Both the position numbers and the translations under genes were made by a program. This document shows positions 9,123 through 17,836 of a DNA stretch of 56,139 nucleotides, in pieces. Source of the stretch: a virus; IMG/VR virus record IMGVR_UViG_3300029986_000023, positions 1-56,139 of that record. The stretch is one strand, 5' to 3'. The notes beneath the pieces are model-generated. The model did not search any database. It was not told the origin of the DNA and saw nothing but the letters and a program-made list of their open reading frames with translations. Each line of letters starts with the position of its first letter. Within the stretch, counting starts at the first letter, position 1.

Positions 9123-9154
9123 AAAAAAGGCGACAAAGAATGAATCTTGTCGCC
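9123..9154 (-). terminator. Intrinsic terminator or attenuator abutting the portal start
   Basis: Read on the minus strand: GGCGACAA, a ten-base loop, TTGTCGCC, then six T, then G and TATGG, where the ATG is the portal start. The eight-pair stem plus T tract is a textbook intrinsic terminator. Arm B has a differently sequenced stem with the same layout before its portal gene, so the structure rather than the sequence is kept. It probably limits read-through from the terminase genes into the portal and capsid genes. Confidence 0.8.
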
Positions 9155-9195
9155 CCTCTCGTTACAAGCTAGGGCTTTCTAGCTAGAATTAAACA

Positions 9196-9336
9196 CTAAA
9201 CTTTTGGATGTGTCAAATATAAATGTTTCTCGCATTTAGAATAGTTACCCAAATCATCAAAGTGAGCGACAAAACTTCCCTGTGTCATATCAAATAATCC
9301 GTCCTGCGCGAAAGCAATGATCTTATCAAAATGCAT
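9196..9336 (-). CDS. Small conserved protein after TerL (arm A)
   Basis: 46 residues from MHFDKIIAF, a start preceded by GTGAT as in many genes here. A longer form from 9438 (80 residues) overlaps the TerL end and is possible. The segment FDMTQGSFVAHFDDLGNYSKCEKHLYL aligns by eye with FDIAEGSVTIHYDSAGCIKKL in the arm B gene at the same place (46480-46677). Function unknown; conservation of place and motif supports a real gene. Confidence 0.55.
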   Translation of the reverse strand: MHFDKIIAFAQDGLFDMTQGSFVAHFDDLGNYSKCEKHLYLTHPKV

Positions 9337-9364
9337 ATCACAATAAGCGTGAAATGCTTCTGAA

Positions 9365-10984
9365 CTAGATGTCACGCCAATCCCTGTCCCGTTCAGGACG
9401 ACGGTTATTGATCCCAACCCAAGAGGTTTTTCCATCATAAGATGTTATTGGCGCTTGAGGGATTGAATTCCAATCAAACGCATTAGGATCAACAAAGTTT
9501 CCGCCGTCTTTGAATCCAAACTTGTCCATTCCCACGCGAAAATAGACGAGTGCGTGGACGAGGTGATCTGGCCCGTTTCGTTGCCATACATATTGCTTTA
9601 CACCTAACTTATCCTCTTCTTCTGTTCGGTAAATGTTAGCAAAGTGCAGCCAAACTTGTTGCCAGTCCTCTCGTGTGCCGTAGATCGGAATGCGCTTGGC
9701 ACTAAACTCATCAATCAACATCTGAATCGTCCTGTTGCGGTCTACAACTACTTTGCCGTACTCGCTTCCTTCTCCCCATTGAATGAGCTGTTGGGTTTTT
9801 CTGTCTCGCCTGTAGTAAGTGAGAAACACGCGGCCATTATATCGCTCTTGCAACTCTCTAATGCCGATAAGGTCGCCTCCCTGATCGCTAACCAGGATAG
9901 ATTTAGGCCAGCGTTTGAGGAGCCGTTCAAGCTCATCATAAGACTCGCAAGATCCCCAATGGAACACTCCGTCTTTATTTCCACAGACGTACCAAATTGG
10001 GAGTCCGGTATCAACACCAATAACAACGGGATCTTCTTCGGTGTGTTGCTCATAATCCTTAAGGTTTTGGAAAAGCTTATCCTCAGTCATCTTGCTGCCG
10101 CTTCCAACGAACGGTTGGCCTAAGACGAAGTTGCTAAAATTCTCGGCTGTCATCGTCCTGTGGGCTTCAATGATCTCTGCCGCACTTACCGAAGGAACCA
10201 TGAGCTGGCTGATCCAGTAACCACTATATTTTGGCTTTACTTCAAATTTTCTGGCATGCCACTCTCCGTGACGTCTATCGTTATCTGATATTTCTTGCCC
10301 ACAAGCTGCACATATAAATCTTTTCTGTTGTTGATCCACGTTATTTGGCCATTGAAGAAACTGTTGCTTTTTGCAAAATCCACAAGTAACAAACCAATGC
10401 TTTTGATCGCTTTCCTGCCAGAATCTATGAACTCCGTTTCCTTCAAAAGAAGGGTTACTAAATCGCCATTGCCACTTCTTTTTCGAGTGTTGGAGGCGCG
10501 AGACATATTGGTCAATTACGGGTTGATTAGACCGATCTTCTTCATCGTGAATGTTTAGATCGCTTGAGAATGATAGGGCTGCGCGTTCAGTCCAGGTACC
10601 ACGCAAGTAGACTGTATTTTGTCCTATACGCTTCTGTTCAACACTGTCCTTATCTCCGCTTATCCAACTCTGTAAAACAGGATTTTCATTGACAATAGGA
10701 TCGAGTTTACCGCTCACCAGATCATGCGCATCAGTAACTGTAGGCATTGTATATACTGCGTTGATTCCAAAGTTCTTTACTGCCCACAACATCTTGAGAA
10801 GAAACGTTGTCGTCTTACCACACTGGGCAGCTGCTAGAACAACTTGGAAGGGTGACCAGTCTTTCAGGATGTCCCAAAGATAAGGGTGTTCATTTAGATC
10901 AAAAGGCTTACCATTCTCTGTCTTGATTTGGTTTGAGTTTATCCAGGCGATAATACTTTGATTTTCAGCATCTTTGAGATTCAT
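9365..10984 (-). CDS. terL: Terminase large subunit (arm A)
   Basis: 539 residues, a GpA-like packaging motor. Walker A is AAQCGKTT at residues 52-59 (Lys57) and Walker B is DLNIHDEED at 142-150. A zinc ribbon follows (CGFC at 201-204, CAACG at 225-229), which is typical of this terminase branch. The C-terminal nuclease domain shows VIGVDTG (Asp325), LVSDQGGD (Asp367) and DHLVHAL (473-479) as candidate metal ligands. It overlaps the upstream zinc-ribbon gene by four bases (ATGA). It cuts and translocates concatemeric DNA together with TerS. Confidence 0.93.
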   Translation of the reverse strand: MNLKDAENQSIIAWINSNQIKTENGKPFDLNEHPYLWDILKDWSPFQVVLAAAQCGKTTTFLLKMLWAVKNFGINAVYTMPTVTDAHDLVSGKLDPIVNENPVLQSWISGDKDSVEQKRIGQNTVYLRGTWTERAALSFSSDLNIHDEEDRSNQPVIDQYVSRLQHSKKKWQWRFSNPSFEGNGVHRFWQESDQKHWFVTCGFCKKQQFLQWPNNVDQQQKRFICAACGQEISDNDRRHGEWHARKFEVKPKYSGYWISQLMVPSVSAAEIIEAHRTMTAENFSNFVLGQPFVGSGSKMTEDKLFQNLKDYEQHTEEDPVVIGVDTGLPIWYVCGNKDGVFHWGSCESYDELERLLKRWPKSILVSDQGGDLIGIRELQERYNGRVFLTYYRRDRKTQQLIQWGEGSEYGKVVVDRNRTIQMLIDEFSAKRIPIYGTREDWQQVWLHFANIYRTEEEDKLGVKQYVWQRNGPDHLVHALVYFRVGMDKFGFKDGGNFVDPNAFDWNSIPQAPITSYDGKTSWVGINNRRPERDRDWRDI

Positions 10985-11346
10985 TGGCTCATCATCTCAT
11001 TACGTCTCTTAATAGTTGAGCGTTTAGGATCGAAATTCGGATTGTTTATTGCATGCTGAAACTTCTCATGCGTACCAATCTCCCAATCAGCATGTCGTGT
11101 TTCCTTCTCAATCCTGCGCTCATGCTCTTGTTCTGCCTTAGTCTTCACACCATAGCCGTAAATCATTCGATAGATTGGTTCTGTTAGACCTTGTGGCTGA
11201 CAGAAGCTCCTCAAATGTGAACGCCAGTAGCGAGACTTCCAACCTCGTGCCTTGTTAATGTCGTCGAGCAAGAAACTATCCTTGTGACCACAATAAATAC
11301 ATACCTCAAGTTGCTCACGTTGGTTGCTGTGGCGAACTCGAAACAT
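10981..11346 (-). CDS. Zinc-ribbon protein upstream of TerL
   Basis: I use the internal start MFRVRHSNQRE, giving 121 residues; a longer form from 11433 would cover most of the upstream gene's end. Only one CxxC pair (CIYCGHK, residues about 16-22) is visible, followed by a basic, aromatic stretch (ARGWKSRYWRSHLRSF). Arm B has a different zinc-ribbon protein near TerS (48690-49010). Its place next to terminase suggests a DNA-linked role in packaging, but this is a guess. Confidence 0.5.
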   Translation of the reverse strand: MFRVRHSNQREQLEVCIYCGHKDSFLLDDINKARGWKSRYWRSHLRSFCQPQGLTEPIYRMIYGYGVKTKAEQEHERRIEKETRHADWEIGTHEKFQHAINNPNFDPKRSTIKRRNEMMSQ

Positions 11347-11635
11347 GTGTAACTTCGCCGACCGGCAACGCGCTTCCTGTGGGACTAACATAATTAGGAT
11401 CAACAGGTGTTGAGTTAAAAATGTGCTCACCAATCGTTTCTTCCGGTGGTGGTTCTACAATCGTAAACTTATCGGAACTCAAAGTACGATCCGTTAAATG
11501 AGCAATCGCGTGTTCGACAGCTTTACTGGCTACTTTACCAACCGTTGTCTCAGTATTTCTGTGCCACGTCTCACCAACAAGAATACCCGTAATGAATCCT
11601 AAGATTGCGGTTGCGGCGGGGGTGAGCCAATCCAT
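11315..11635 (-). CDS. Single-pass membrane protein
   Basis: 106 residues from MDWLTPAATA; the start is preceded by AATAAT. One hydrophobic segment (ILGFITGILVG) lies near the N-terminus, followed by a soluble, Pro/Thr-rich tail. Arm B has a similar-sized single-pass protein upstream of its TerS (49313-49552), without clear sequence similarity. It overlaps the next gene by about 30 bases. A lysis or assembly role cannot be told. Confidence 0.5.
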   Translation of the reverse strand: MDWLTPAATAILGFITGILVGETWHRNTETTVGKVASKAVEHAIAHLTDRTLSSDKFTIVEPPPEETIGEHIFNSTPVDPNYVSPTGSALPVGEVTHVSSSPQQPT

Positions 11636-11636
11636 A

Positions 11637-12125
11637 TTATTCAATTCCAAACGCTTTGCTCATCTCTGCGATGAACGGACGTGGATTAACAGGAGTACGT
11701 GACTTAACACCATCGACAACAGTCTCTTGGGTGAAGTCGTTGAATACTTCTGCTCCTAGCTTTTCAACGAAGCTCTTAACAAGATCATATTTATCATCAG
11801 CTAACTCGACGGAAGCTTTGGCCTTCTCTTCTGTGAATTCAGCGTTGATCTCTGATTGAAACTGTTCAAGCTGTTCAGTGGTGTATTTCTCACCGTCGGC
11901 TAAGACATGGTCCGCGTCCCATTTCGTTTTGAATTCGTACATTGATTCCACAAGGTCTTTACTCTTGGTTTGAGCAGCAAACATCAACTCATCACCAATC
12001 TTGTCTAAACGATTGATAGAACGCACAGCATCTCCCCCTAAGACGGCTACTTTGCGCGTATCAAATGATTTTACAGCTTGTCCTAGAACACTTAATGAAT
12101 TGGCGGTCAATGAGATTGTTTTCAT
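11637..12125 (-). CDS. Hypothetical protein downstream of GroEL
   Basis: 162 residues, acidic and mostly helical (EEKAKASVELADDKYDLVKSF), starting six bases after the GroEL stop and so in the same operon. It has no counterpart in arm B, as with GroEL and GroES, so these three genes may have arrived together. I see no known motif. A client or cofactor of the phage chaperonin is a possibility only by neighbourhood. Confidence 0.55.
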   Translation of the reverse strand: MKTISLTANSLSVLGQAVKSFDTRKVAVLGGDAVRSINRLDKIGDELMFAAQTKSKDLVESMYEFKTKWDADHVLADGEKYTTEQLEQFQSEINAEFTEEKAKASVELADDKYDLVKSFVEKLGAEVFNDFTQETVVDGVKSRTPVNPRPFIAEMSKAFGIE

Positions 12126-12131
12126 ATTATT

Positions 12132-14019
<1,888 letters not shown>

Positions 14020-14052
14020 AGTCCCGCTATGAAAATAATTAGTAATCCACGA

Positions 14053-14481
14053 TCACTTGATCATGGTTTTCTTTAACACATCTTCAAGTTTTGCAAGAGC
14101 CGCTAAGACTTCCGGTGTCTGTTCCACGTTGCTAGTTTTGATTTGTCCCGAGTGTTCTGTTTCTGATTTATCGTGGTAGCCATGCTTGCCCAAAACGAGC
14201 TTGGCGATGTTGGCGTTGTAGTTGCCGGCGAGTCCATGATCTATCAACTTTTCCTGCTGTTTTTGGTTTAATTCATCTAATACGTCGGAAAATTCAGGGT
14301 GAACCTTTGCCCATTCGTAGAGCGTGTCTATGTTCACTCCCAGCCAATTTGCCATGCCAGGAGCCTTTGGTAAGTTTACTATTGGAACCGGTCCGCCTAA
14401 CTTGTCTTTACAATTAACAATATACTCCCGCGCCATACGGCAAGTTTCTTTATTAAACAGTGTTGGCCTTCCTGCTGGCAT
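14053..14481 (-). CDS. terS: Terminase small subunit (arm A)
   Basis: 142 residues. It starts MPAGRPTLFN, then a helix-turn-helix-like region (MANWLGVNIDTLYEWAKVHPEF) that would bind the packaging site, followed by DHGLAGNYNANIAKLVLGKHGY, a block characteristic of small terminases that form DNA-binding rings. The gene is first in the operon behind promoter 14816-14844 and a leader of about 330 bases. It is separated from TerL by GroES, GroEL and three small genes; in arm B the two terminase genes overlap. Confidence 0.8.
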   Translation of the reverse strand: MPAGRPTLFNKETCRMAREYIVNCKDKLGGPVPIVNLPKAPGMANWLGVNIDTLYEWAKVHPEFSDVLDELNQKQQEKLIDHGLAGNYNANIAKLVLGKHGYHDKSETEHSGQIKTSNVEQTPEVLAALAKLEDVLKKTMIK

Positions 14482-14497
14482 AATATTTATTCATTTT

Positions 14498-14530
14498 TTA
14501 TAAATGATCCTTGTGACAGCGGACGCGCAT
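14498..14530 (-). pseudogene. Relic of the zinc-ribbon gene 48690-49010
   Basis: Minus-strand frame of ten codons, MRVRCHKDHL then stop. Arm B begins MRVRCYVCHKDHSW at its zinc-ribbon gene. The relic has lost three codons (YVC, including a zinc-binding Cys) and is then cut by a stop. Flanking bases (CAGCGGACGCGCATAGGCTA) are shared with arm B at about 49000-49016. Confidence 0.75.
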
Positions 14531-14552
14531 AGGCTACTTAAAACGAAGACTT

Positions 14553-14597
14553 TCATATAATAGATTCAAGCTCCGTATCCACTACGTTTCGGTGGTT
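14553..14597 (-). pseudogene. Relic of the C-terminus of gene 49313-49552
   Basis: Read on the minus strand the frame gives HRNVVDTELESII then stop, compared with DRNGVDTELESII then stop at the end of the arm B membrane protein. The nucleotide match (TTCAAGCTCCGTATCCACT) extends on both sides. With the neighbouring relic it shows that arm A once had, or received, the arm B gene order here and lost what lay between. Confidence 0.7.
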
Positions 14598-14815
14598 TAA
14601 TTTCTCCTGTACAGATACCGTGTGAAGGTCAAGTAGATTCCTAGATTAGAAAGTACAAATAACCATTCACACAGTGTCTCTAAAGACGAATCAGGCTAGG
14701 AGGGGCAAGTCAGTTCGAGGACATTATCCATGTGACAATGTGATTGCTTGCCCGCGTGTTGCCTGTACGCTCTCTATCGTGAGTAGCTGGACGATACCAG
14801 TGATGGTATGTGGTT

Positions 14816-14844
14816 AGGTTAGCACAAAAAAGTTGAATTGTCAA
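14816..14844 (-). promoter_or_regulatory. Late-operon promoter, arm A
   Basis: Minus strand: TTGACA, 17-base spacer ending TGTGC, then TAACCT. The -35 box is a perfect consensus and directly follows the stop of the upstream gene. The extended TGC before the -10 recurs in other promoters of this window. Expected transcript start is near 14809. Confidence 0.65.
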
Positions 14845-15225
14845 TTATACAAATTGTATTTTCTTATTGAGCTTAATTGACTCTAGCATAAACTTCGCAT
14901 TTTTCGCTTCGGGGTTTTCGTCGCAGTAATCCTGCAAACCTTTCATAATTCCTTTGCGAGCCGCATCGCTTTTGTAAATCGTACTGTTAATTGTTTCTCC
15001 AGTAATCCCAGTAAATTCTTTAGCTGTTTCTACAGGCCGCTTGTCGGGGTAGCGTTCGTAATACTGCTGGATGGTTAAAATCTCAGCAATGGCTGAACCT
15101 TTTATTTTCTGGCCATCGAATGTTTCAAACCATTGATCGGCATGGATTATTTTTAGTGCCTCGTTTTCTTCGGAACCTATTAAAAGATGTGATCCTGTAA
15201 ACGTGATAATAGCATTGGTTTTCAT
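14845..15225 (-). CDS. Hypothetical protein next to the replication gene
   Basis: 126 residues, starting four bases after the DnaD-like gene, so cotranscribed with it. The middle (AEILTIQQYYERYPDKRPVETAKEFTGITGETINSTIYKSD) resembles a small helix-turn-helix or DNA-binding fold but I cannot place it in a family. Its stop overlaps the -35 box of the late promoter. Possible regulator or replication accessory; unproven. Confidence 0.55.
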   Translation of the reverse strand: MKTNAIITFTGSHLLIGSEENEALKIIHADQWFETFDGQKIKGSAIAEILTIQQYYERYPDKRPVETAKEFTGITGETINSTIYKSDAARKGIMKGLQDYCDENPEAKNAKFMLESIKLNKKIQFV

Positions 15226-15229
15226 ACAA

Positions 15230-15982
15230 TTAGTTTGTTTGAGGTTTTTTAGCTCGTACCGTCATGGATTCAATTGTTTGTTTGTGCGGATCGGTTTTTG
15301 TTTTGCTTTGATGAGCTATTAAGGCTGCGAGCTTGTCACGTAGCTGTACTGGAGTGGTTATGGTTGGCGCGTAAACGTCTCCAGACACGCTTACGGCATA
15401 GTCTATGGCTGCTATGACCTTTTGGATGCCGTAACGCTTTATAAGCGATTCTGCGGCCTTGCGTTGGGTTAGGTTTCCGAATTGTATTTGGGGGTTGAGG
15501 GTATCGTAAAATCTCTTAAAGACTTGATTGACTTCATCGCCGCCAGCGAGAGCTGGCAGTTCAGTATTCTTTACATTCTTATCATTCTTTACATTCTTAT
15601 TTATAGTGTGGCTTTCGTTTCCCCTCCGTTTCCCCTCTGTGTAGGTTTCCGTGTGGCTTTTGTAATTTTCTAGTGTTTGATATTTATCGTAGTTAAGCAA
15701 AGAAATGAACATTCCGCGTGTGGTTTTCCGTGTCCCCAACATACCCTGCTCCTTTGCCCATTTTATGAAACTCTCGATTTGATGCTTAGAAGCCTTGGTA
15801 TATAGCTGAATTTCGTTGTAGGTCAGCAGGACTTCCCCACGTTTGAACTGCTTTTCATCTTTGTAGTTAGCTAACTGGACGAGACAGAACCAAATCTTGA
15901 ACCACTTATCAGGCTTCCAAAAGAACACGTCACTCTCGAGAGTCTTCCTAGACCATATAGACGCGCCAGCAAGTTCGCGCAT
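15230..15982 (-). CDS. DnaD-like replication initiator or organiser
   Basis: 250 residues. The N-terminus has the layout of phage replisome organisers: an aromatic KWFKIWFCLVQLANYKD helix, RGEVLLTYNEIQLYTKASKH as a winged helix, and FISLLNYDKYQ. After a polar linker, a C-terminal domain (QRKAAESLIKRYGIQKVIAAI, then YAPTITTPVQLRDKLAALI) resembles the DnaD tail that binds DNA and helicase. It would start replication by loading the host helicase. It is the only replication gene I can see in either arm, and arm B lacks it. Confidence 0.65.
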   Translation of the reverse strand: MRELAGASIWSRKTLESDVFFWKPDKWFKIWFCLVQLANYKDEKQFKRGEVLLTYNEIQLYTKASKHQIESFIKWAKEQGMLGTRKTTRGMFISLLNYDKYQTLENYKSHTETYTEGKRRGNESHTINKNVKNDKNVKNTELPALAGGDEVNQVFKRFYDTLNPQIQFGNLTQRKAAESLIKRYGIQKVIAAIDYAVSVSGDVYAPTITTPVQLRDKLAALIAHQSKTKTDPHKQTIESMTVRAKKPQTN

Positions 15983-15983
15983 A

Positions 15984-16238
15984 TTATTTTTTGGCCTCTG
16001 GAATCCAGGCGATATCTCCCTTAATCATCACTCCTCCATGCTGTAAAAGATTCTTTTTTAGTTTCTTACCTACTTGGCTCGTGGAATCATGCCTACCAGG
16101 TATGTGGGGTGCGTCTGTTAAGTTCACTTTCTCCCCGACCAAGAGCAAGCGGATGAAAAAAGCTCGCCGTGAATCCATTGGTAGAAAGTCCAACTGCTTA
16201 CCTAAATCCTGCCAAACAAACTTCATGTTTTTAGACAT
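15984..16238 (-). CDS. Small hypothetical protein, first gene of its operon
   Basis: 84 residues, basic (KKLKKNLLQHGG). Its start codon is one base after the T tract of a terminator-like structure (16239-16308) and its stop is two bases from the next gene. The layout suggests attenuated expression of this gene together with the replication gene. Not recognised; possibly a small DNA-binding regulator because it contains a turn-and-helix-like middle. Confidence 0.55.
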   Translation of the reverse strand: MSKNMKFVWQDLGKQLDFLPMDSRRAFFIRLLLVGEKVNLTDAPHIPGRHDSTSQVGKKLKKNLLQHGGVMIKGDIAWIPEAKK

Positions 16239-16308
16239 AAAAAACCGGTAATGTTCCAGCCGTGAAGCCCCACACTAGGTGGCGCGGCCCGAACGCTAAC
16301 GGTTTTTT
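16239..16308 (-). terminator. Attenuator-like structure abutting the start of gene 15984-16238
   Basis: Minus-strand RNA: an arm of A6 then CCGTTA, an inner branched part (a GCCG/CGGC stem enclosing CCAC-loop-GTGG), then TACCGG followed by six T and the ATG of the gene. The outer arms pair over about ten bases with one mismatch. Because the A run pairs with the T run it could also stop plus-strand transcripts. Same hairpin-T-tract-start layout as at both portal genes. Confidence 0.65.
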
Positions 16309-16339
16309 AAAGTCATGGGCTTACATGACAAGCAAAAAC

Positions 16340-16368
16340 ACAATAGCACGTATTTCATCCATTTGCAA
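16340..16368 (-). promoter_or_regulatory. Promoter for the leftward replication genes
   Basis: Minus strand: TTGCAA, 17-base spacer ending CGTGC, TATTGT. Shares the TGC before the -10 with the late and early promoters. Expected start near 16333, ahead of the attenuator-like structure. The -35 box is weaker than in the others. Confidence 0.5.
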
Positions 16369-16377
16369 GGGGATGGT

Positions 16378-16406
16378 TTGACATACTATTTAACAGGTGG
16401 TAGCAT
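16378..16406 (+). promoter_or_regulatory. Early promoter 1, arm A
   Basis: Plus strand: TTGACA, 17-base spacer, TAGCAT. It lies 24 bases before the first rightward gene and back to back with the leftward promoter at 16340-16368, forming the divergent control region of arm A. Confidence 0.6.
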
Positions 16407-16430
16407 GGCCTTGGCTTAAAATGTCAACCT

Positions 16431-16598
16431 ATGAATCATATTGAAATTGCTAAAGCTCAAGCCCGCGAATGGGGTCGTATTGGAGGCATGCAACGCAAGC
16501 AATCAATGAAAAATGGTGGCTATTCAAAGATTGGAAAAGCAGGAGCAGAGAAGCGATGGGGTAAGAAACAGGTTGTGGATAAAGATGCCTTGACTTAA
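16431..16598 (+). CDS. Small basic protein, first early gene
   Basis: 55 residues, MNHIEIAKAQAREWGRIGG and then IGKAGAEKRWGKK. Basic and glycine-rich, with a loose likeness to KGG-type small stress peptides, but I would not assign it. It is the first gene after a consensus early promoter, so it may be the earliest product made, a typical place for host-takeover proteins (inference). Confidence 0.6.
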   Translation: MNHIEIAKAQAREWGRIGGMQRKQSMKNGGYSKIGKAGAEKRWGKKQVVDKDALT

Positions 16599-16618
16599 TA
16601 GCAGGGGGGTGCTAAAGT
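16590..16618 (+). promoter_or_regulatory. Early promoter 2, arm A
   Basis: TTGACT, 17-base spacer ending GGTGC, TAAAGT. The end of the spacer and the -10 (GTGCTAAAGT) are the same as in the arm B early promoter at 50358-50386. The -35 overlaps the last codons of the preceding gene. Drives the zinc-ribbon mini-genes and Bet. Confidence 0.7.
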
Positions 16619-16653
16619 ATATCCATGAGCCTAACAGCTCACTGACGGACAAC

Positions 16654-16699
16654 CCCTCGTACCTACGACCCGGTAATAACTGGCTCTTGCGTACGAGGG
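16654..16699 (+). promoter_or_regulatory. Leader hairpin before the early genes
   Basis: CCCTCGTAC at 16654-16662 pairs perfectly with GTACGAGGG at 16691-16699 across a 28-base loop. It lies in the leader of early promoter 2, 25 bases before the next gene. No T tract follows, so it is more likely a stability or translation-control element than a terminator. Confidence 0.5.
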
Positions 16700-16724
16700 T
16701 GAAGAACCACTAATAACCCACATT

Positions 16725-16847
16725 ATGATCTACCGATACTCTGACTGGAAAGCCCGTGAAGAAGGAAAAAAGATCACGTTTCATCTGCTCTGTGTCGTCG
16801 TAGGAATCATTGGTTACGTCATGCTCGCTCATTATCTAGGCATGTGA
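16725..16847 (+). CDS. Small single-pass membrane protein
   Basis: 40 residues: a charged N-terminus (MIYRYSDWKAREEGKK) and one hydrophobic segment (LLCVVVGIIGYVMLAHYLG). It overlaps the next gene in an ATGTGA arrangement, showing translational coupling. Function unknown. Confidence 0.55.
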   Translation: MIYRYSDWKAREEGKKITFHLLCVVVGIIGYVMLAHYLGM

Positions 16848-16996
16848 AAAAGAAACACACCGCCAAGCCATGTCCTCTGTGTGGAGGGAAACGGTACTGT
16901 AAGCCAGTGAGTATAAAGATGATCACCAATAGTCTGTTTGAACATGAGATGGTAACTACCTGGCGCGAAGTGTGTAAAAAGTGTTCACCAATATGA
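16844..16996 (+). CDS. Zinc-ribbon mini-protein
   Basis: 50 residues with a GTG start inside the end of the upstream gene. CPLCGG near residue 10 and CKKC near residue 45 form a CxxC...CxxC ribbon. Its stop overlaps the ATG of the next gene. Such tiny ribbons often bind nucleic acid or host polymerase, but no role can be fixed. Confidence 0.55.
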   Translation: MKKKHTAKPCPLCGGKRYCKPVSIKMITNSLFEHEMVTTWREVCKKCSPI

Positions 16997-17094
16997 AACC
17001 TATTATTTGTGAGTTCTGTGATGAACCGCTTGATTATTGCACCTGTGAATTGCCGGAAGACGAGCCGGACCGAGACCTTTACGACGATAAGTGA
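16993..17094 (+). CDS. Cysteine-rich acidic mini-protein
   Basis: 33 residues: CEFC and CTC motifs in the first half, then an acidic tail (ELPEDEPDRDLYDDK). Overlaps the upstream gene by four bases (ATGA). Likely binds one zinc ion. Not recognised. Confidence 0.5.
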   Translation: MKPIICEFCDEPLDYCTCELPEDEPDRDLYDDK

Positions 17095-17115
17095 TTTTAT
17101 TCATTAACAGATCCT

Positions 17116-17835
17116 ATGGAAAATACAAAAGCTATCGCAGTGAAGCAACCATGGACGAAAGAACAAATGGCTCTTATCACACGCACGGTCGCCAAAGGTG
17201 CAACGCAGGATGAACTTGGCTTGTTCTTCAACATCGCTAAGCGTTCAGGACTGGACGTCTTCACCAAACAAATTCATTTCGTGAAACGCAAGGTTTGGAA
17301 CAAGGACACACAGCAGAGTGAAGAAGTCGGAACGATTCAAACGGGCATTGACGGCTACCGTTCCATCGCTGAACGCTCTGGGACGCTCGCAGGCATTGAT
17401 GACGTTTTGTACGACACGGAAACCGATGAACACCCGAACAAGGCCAGCGTGACCGTGTATCGGTTGATTGGTGGCACTCGCGTTGCGTTCACCGCCTCTG
17501 CGCGCTGGACGGAATACGCCGCCATTCATCCAAAATCAAAAGAAGTCATGGGCCAATGGAAAAAGATGCCGTATCTCATGCTCGGCAAGTGCGCCGAGGC
17601 TCTGGCTCTTCGCAAGGCGTTCCCCAACGACCTTTCAGGCTTGTACACCCAAGAAGAAATGGATCAGGCACAGGAACCGATCGTGGACGCTACACCGCCG
17701 ACCGTTGCCGCGAAGAAAGTCAAGGCAGAAAAGCTGATGGAACGTCAACCCGTGACCGAAAGCATGACGGAGGAGACACCGATCACCGCCGAAGAGGTGG
17801 CCGAGCTTGATGCTGAAGCAGCCCAACAATCCTAG
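17116..17835 (+). CDS. bet: Bet/RecT-type single-strand annealing protein
   Basis: 239 residues. The family signature is clear: KEQMALITRTVAKGATQDEL near the start, FFNIAKRSGLDVFTKQIHFVKR, QTGIDGYRSIAERSG, then WKKMPYLMLGKCAEALALRK and FPNDLSGLYTQEEM. These proteins coat and anneal single-stranded DNA during phage recombination, fed by a partner exonuclease, here probably the next gene. The acidic C-terminus (EETPITAEEVAELDAEA) may bind partners. It supports concatemer formation and gene exchange. Only arm A has it. Confidence 0.9.
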   Translation: MENTKAIAVKQPWTKEQMALITRTVAKGATQDELGLFFNIAKRSGLDVFTKQIHFVKRKVWNKDTQQSEEVGTIQTGIDGYRSIAERSGTLAGIDDVLYDTETDEHPNKASVTVYRLIGGTRVAFTASARWTEYAAIHPKSKEVMGQWKKMPYLMLGKCAEALALRKAFPNDLSGLYTQEEMDQAQEPIVDATPPTVAAKKVKAEKLMERQPVTESMTEETPITAEEVAELDAEAAQQS

Positions 17836-17836
17836 T

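Larger units (their letters stand above)
14482..14844 (-). other. Long leader of the late operon, arm A
   Basis: 363 bases without a credible gene. On the minus strand it would be transcribed from a promoter at 14816-14844 and lead into TerS. It contains pairable arms (GTGTGAA with TTCACAC; GGGCAAG with CTTGCCC; ATACCA-GTGA-TGGTAT) but no obvious terminator. It also contains two fragments of genes that are intact in arm B, listed separately. It looks like a deletion scar that now serves as a leader. Confidence 0.6.

Noticed and set aside
16625-16645. Leader peptide MSLTAH in the arm A early leader
   Set aside because: Six codons only, no regulatory codon pattern and no terminator after it.
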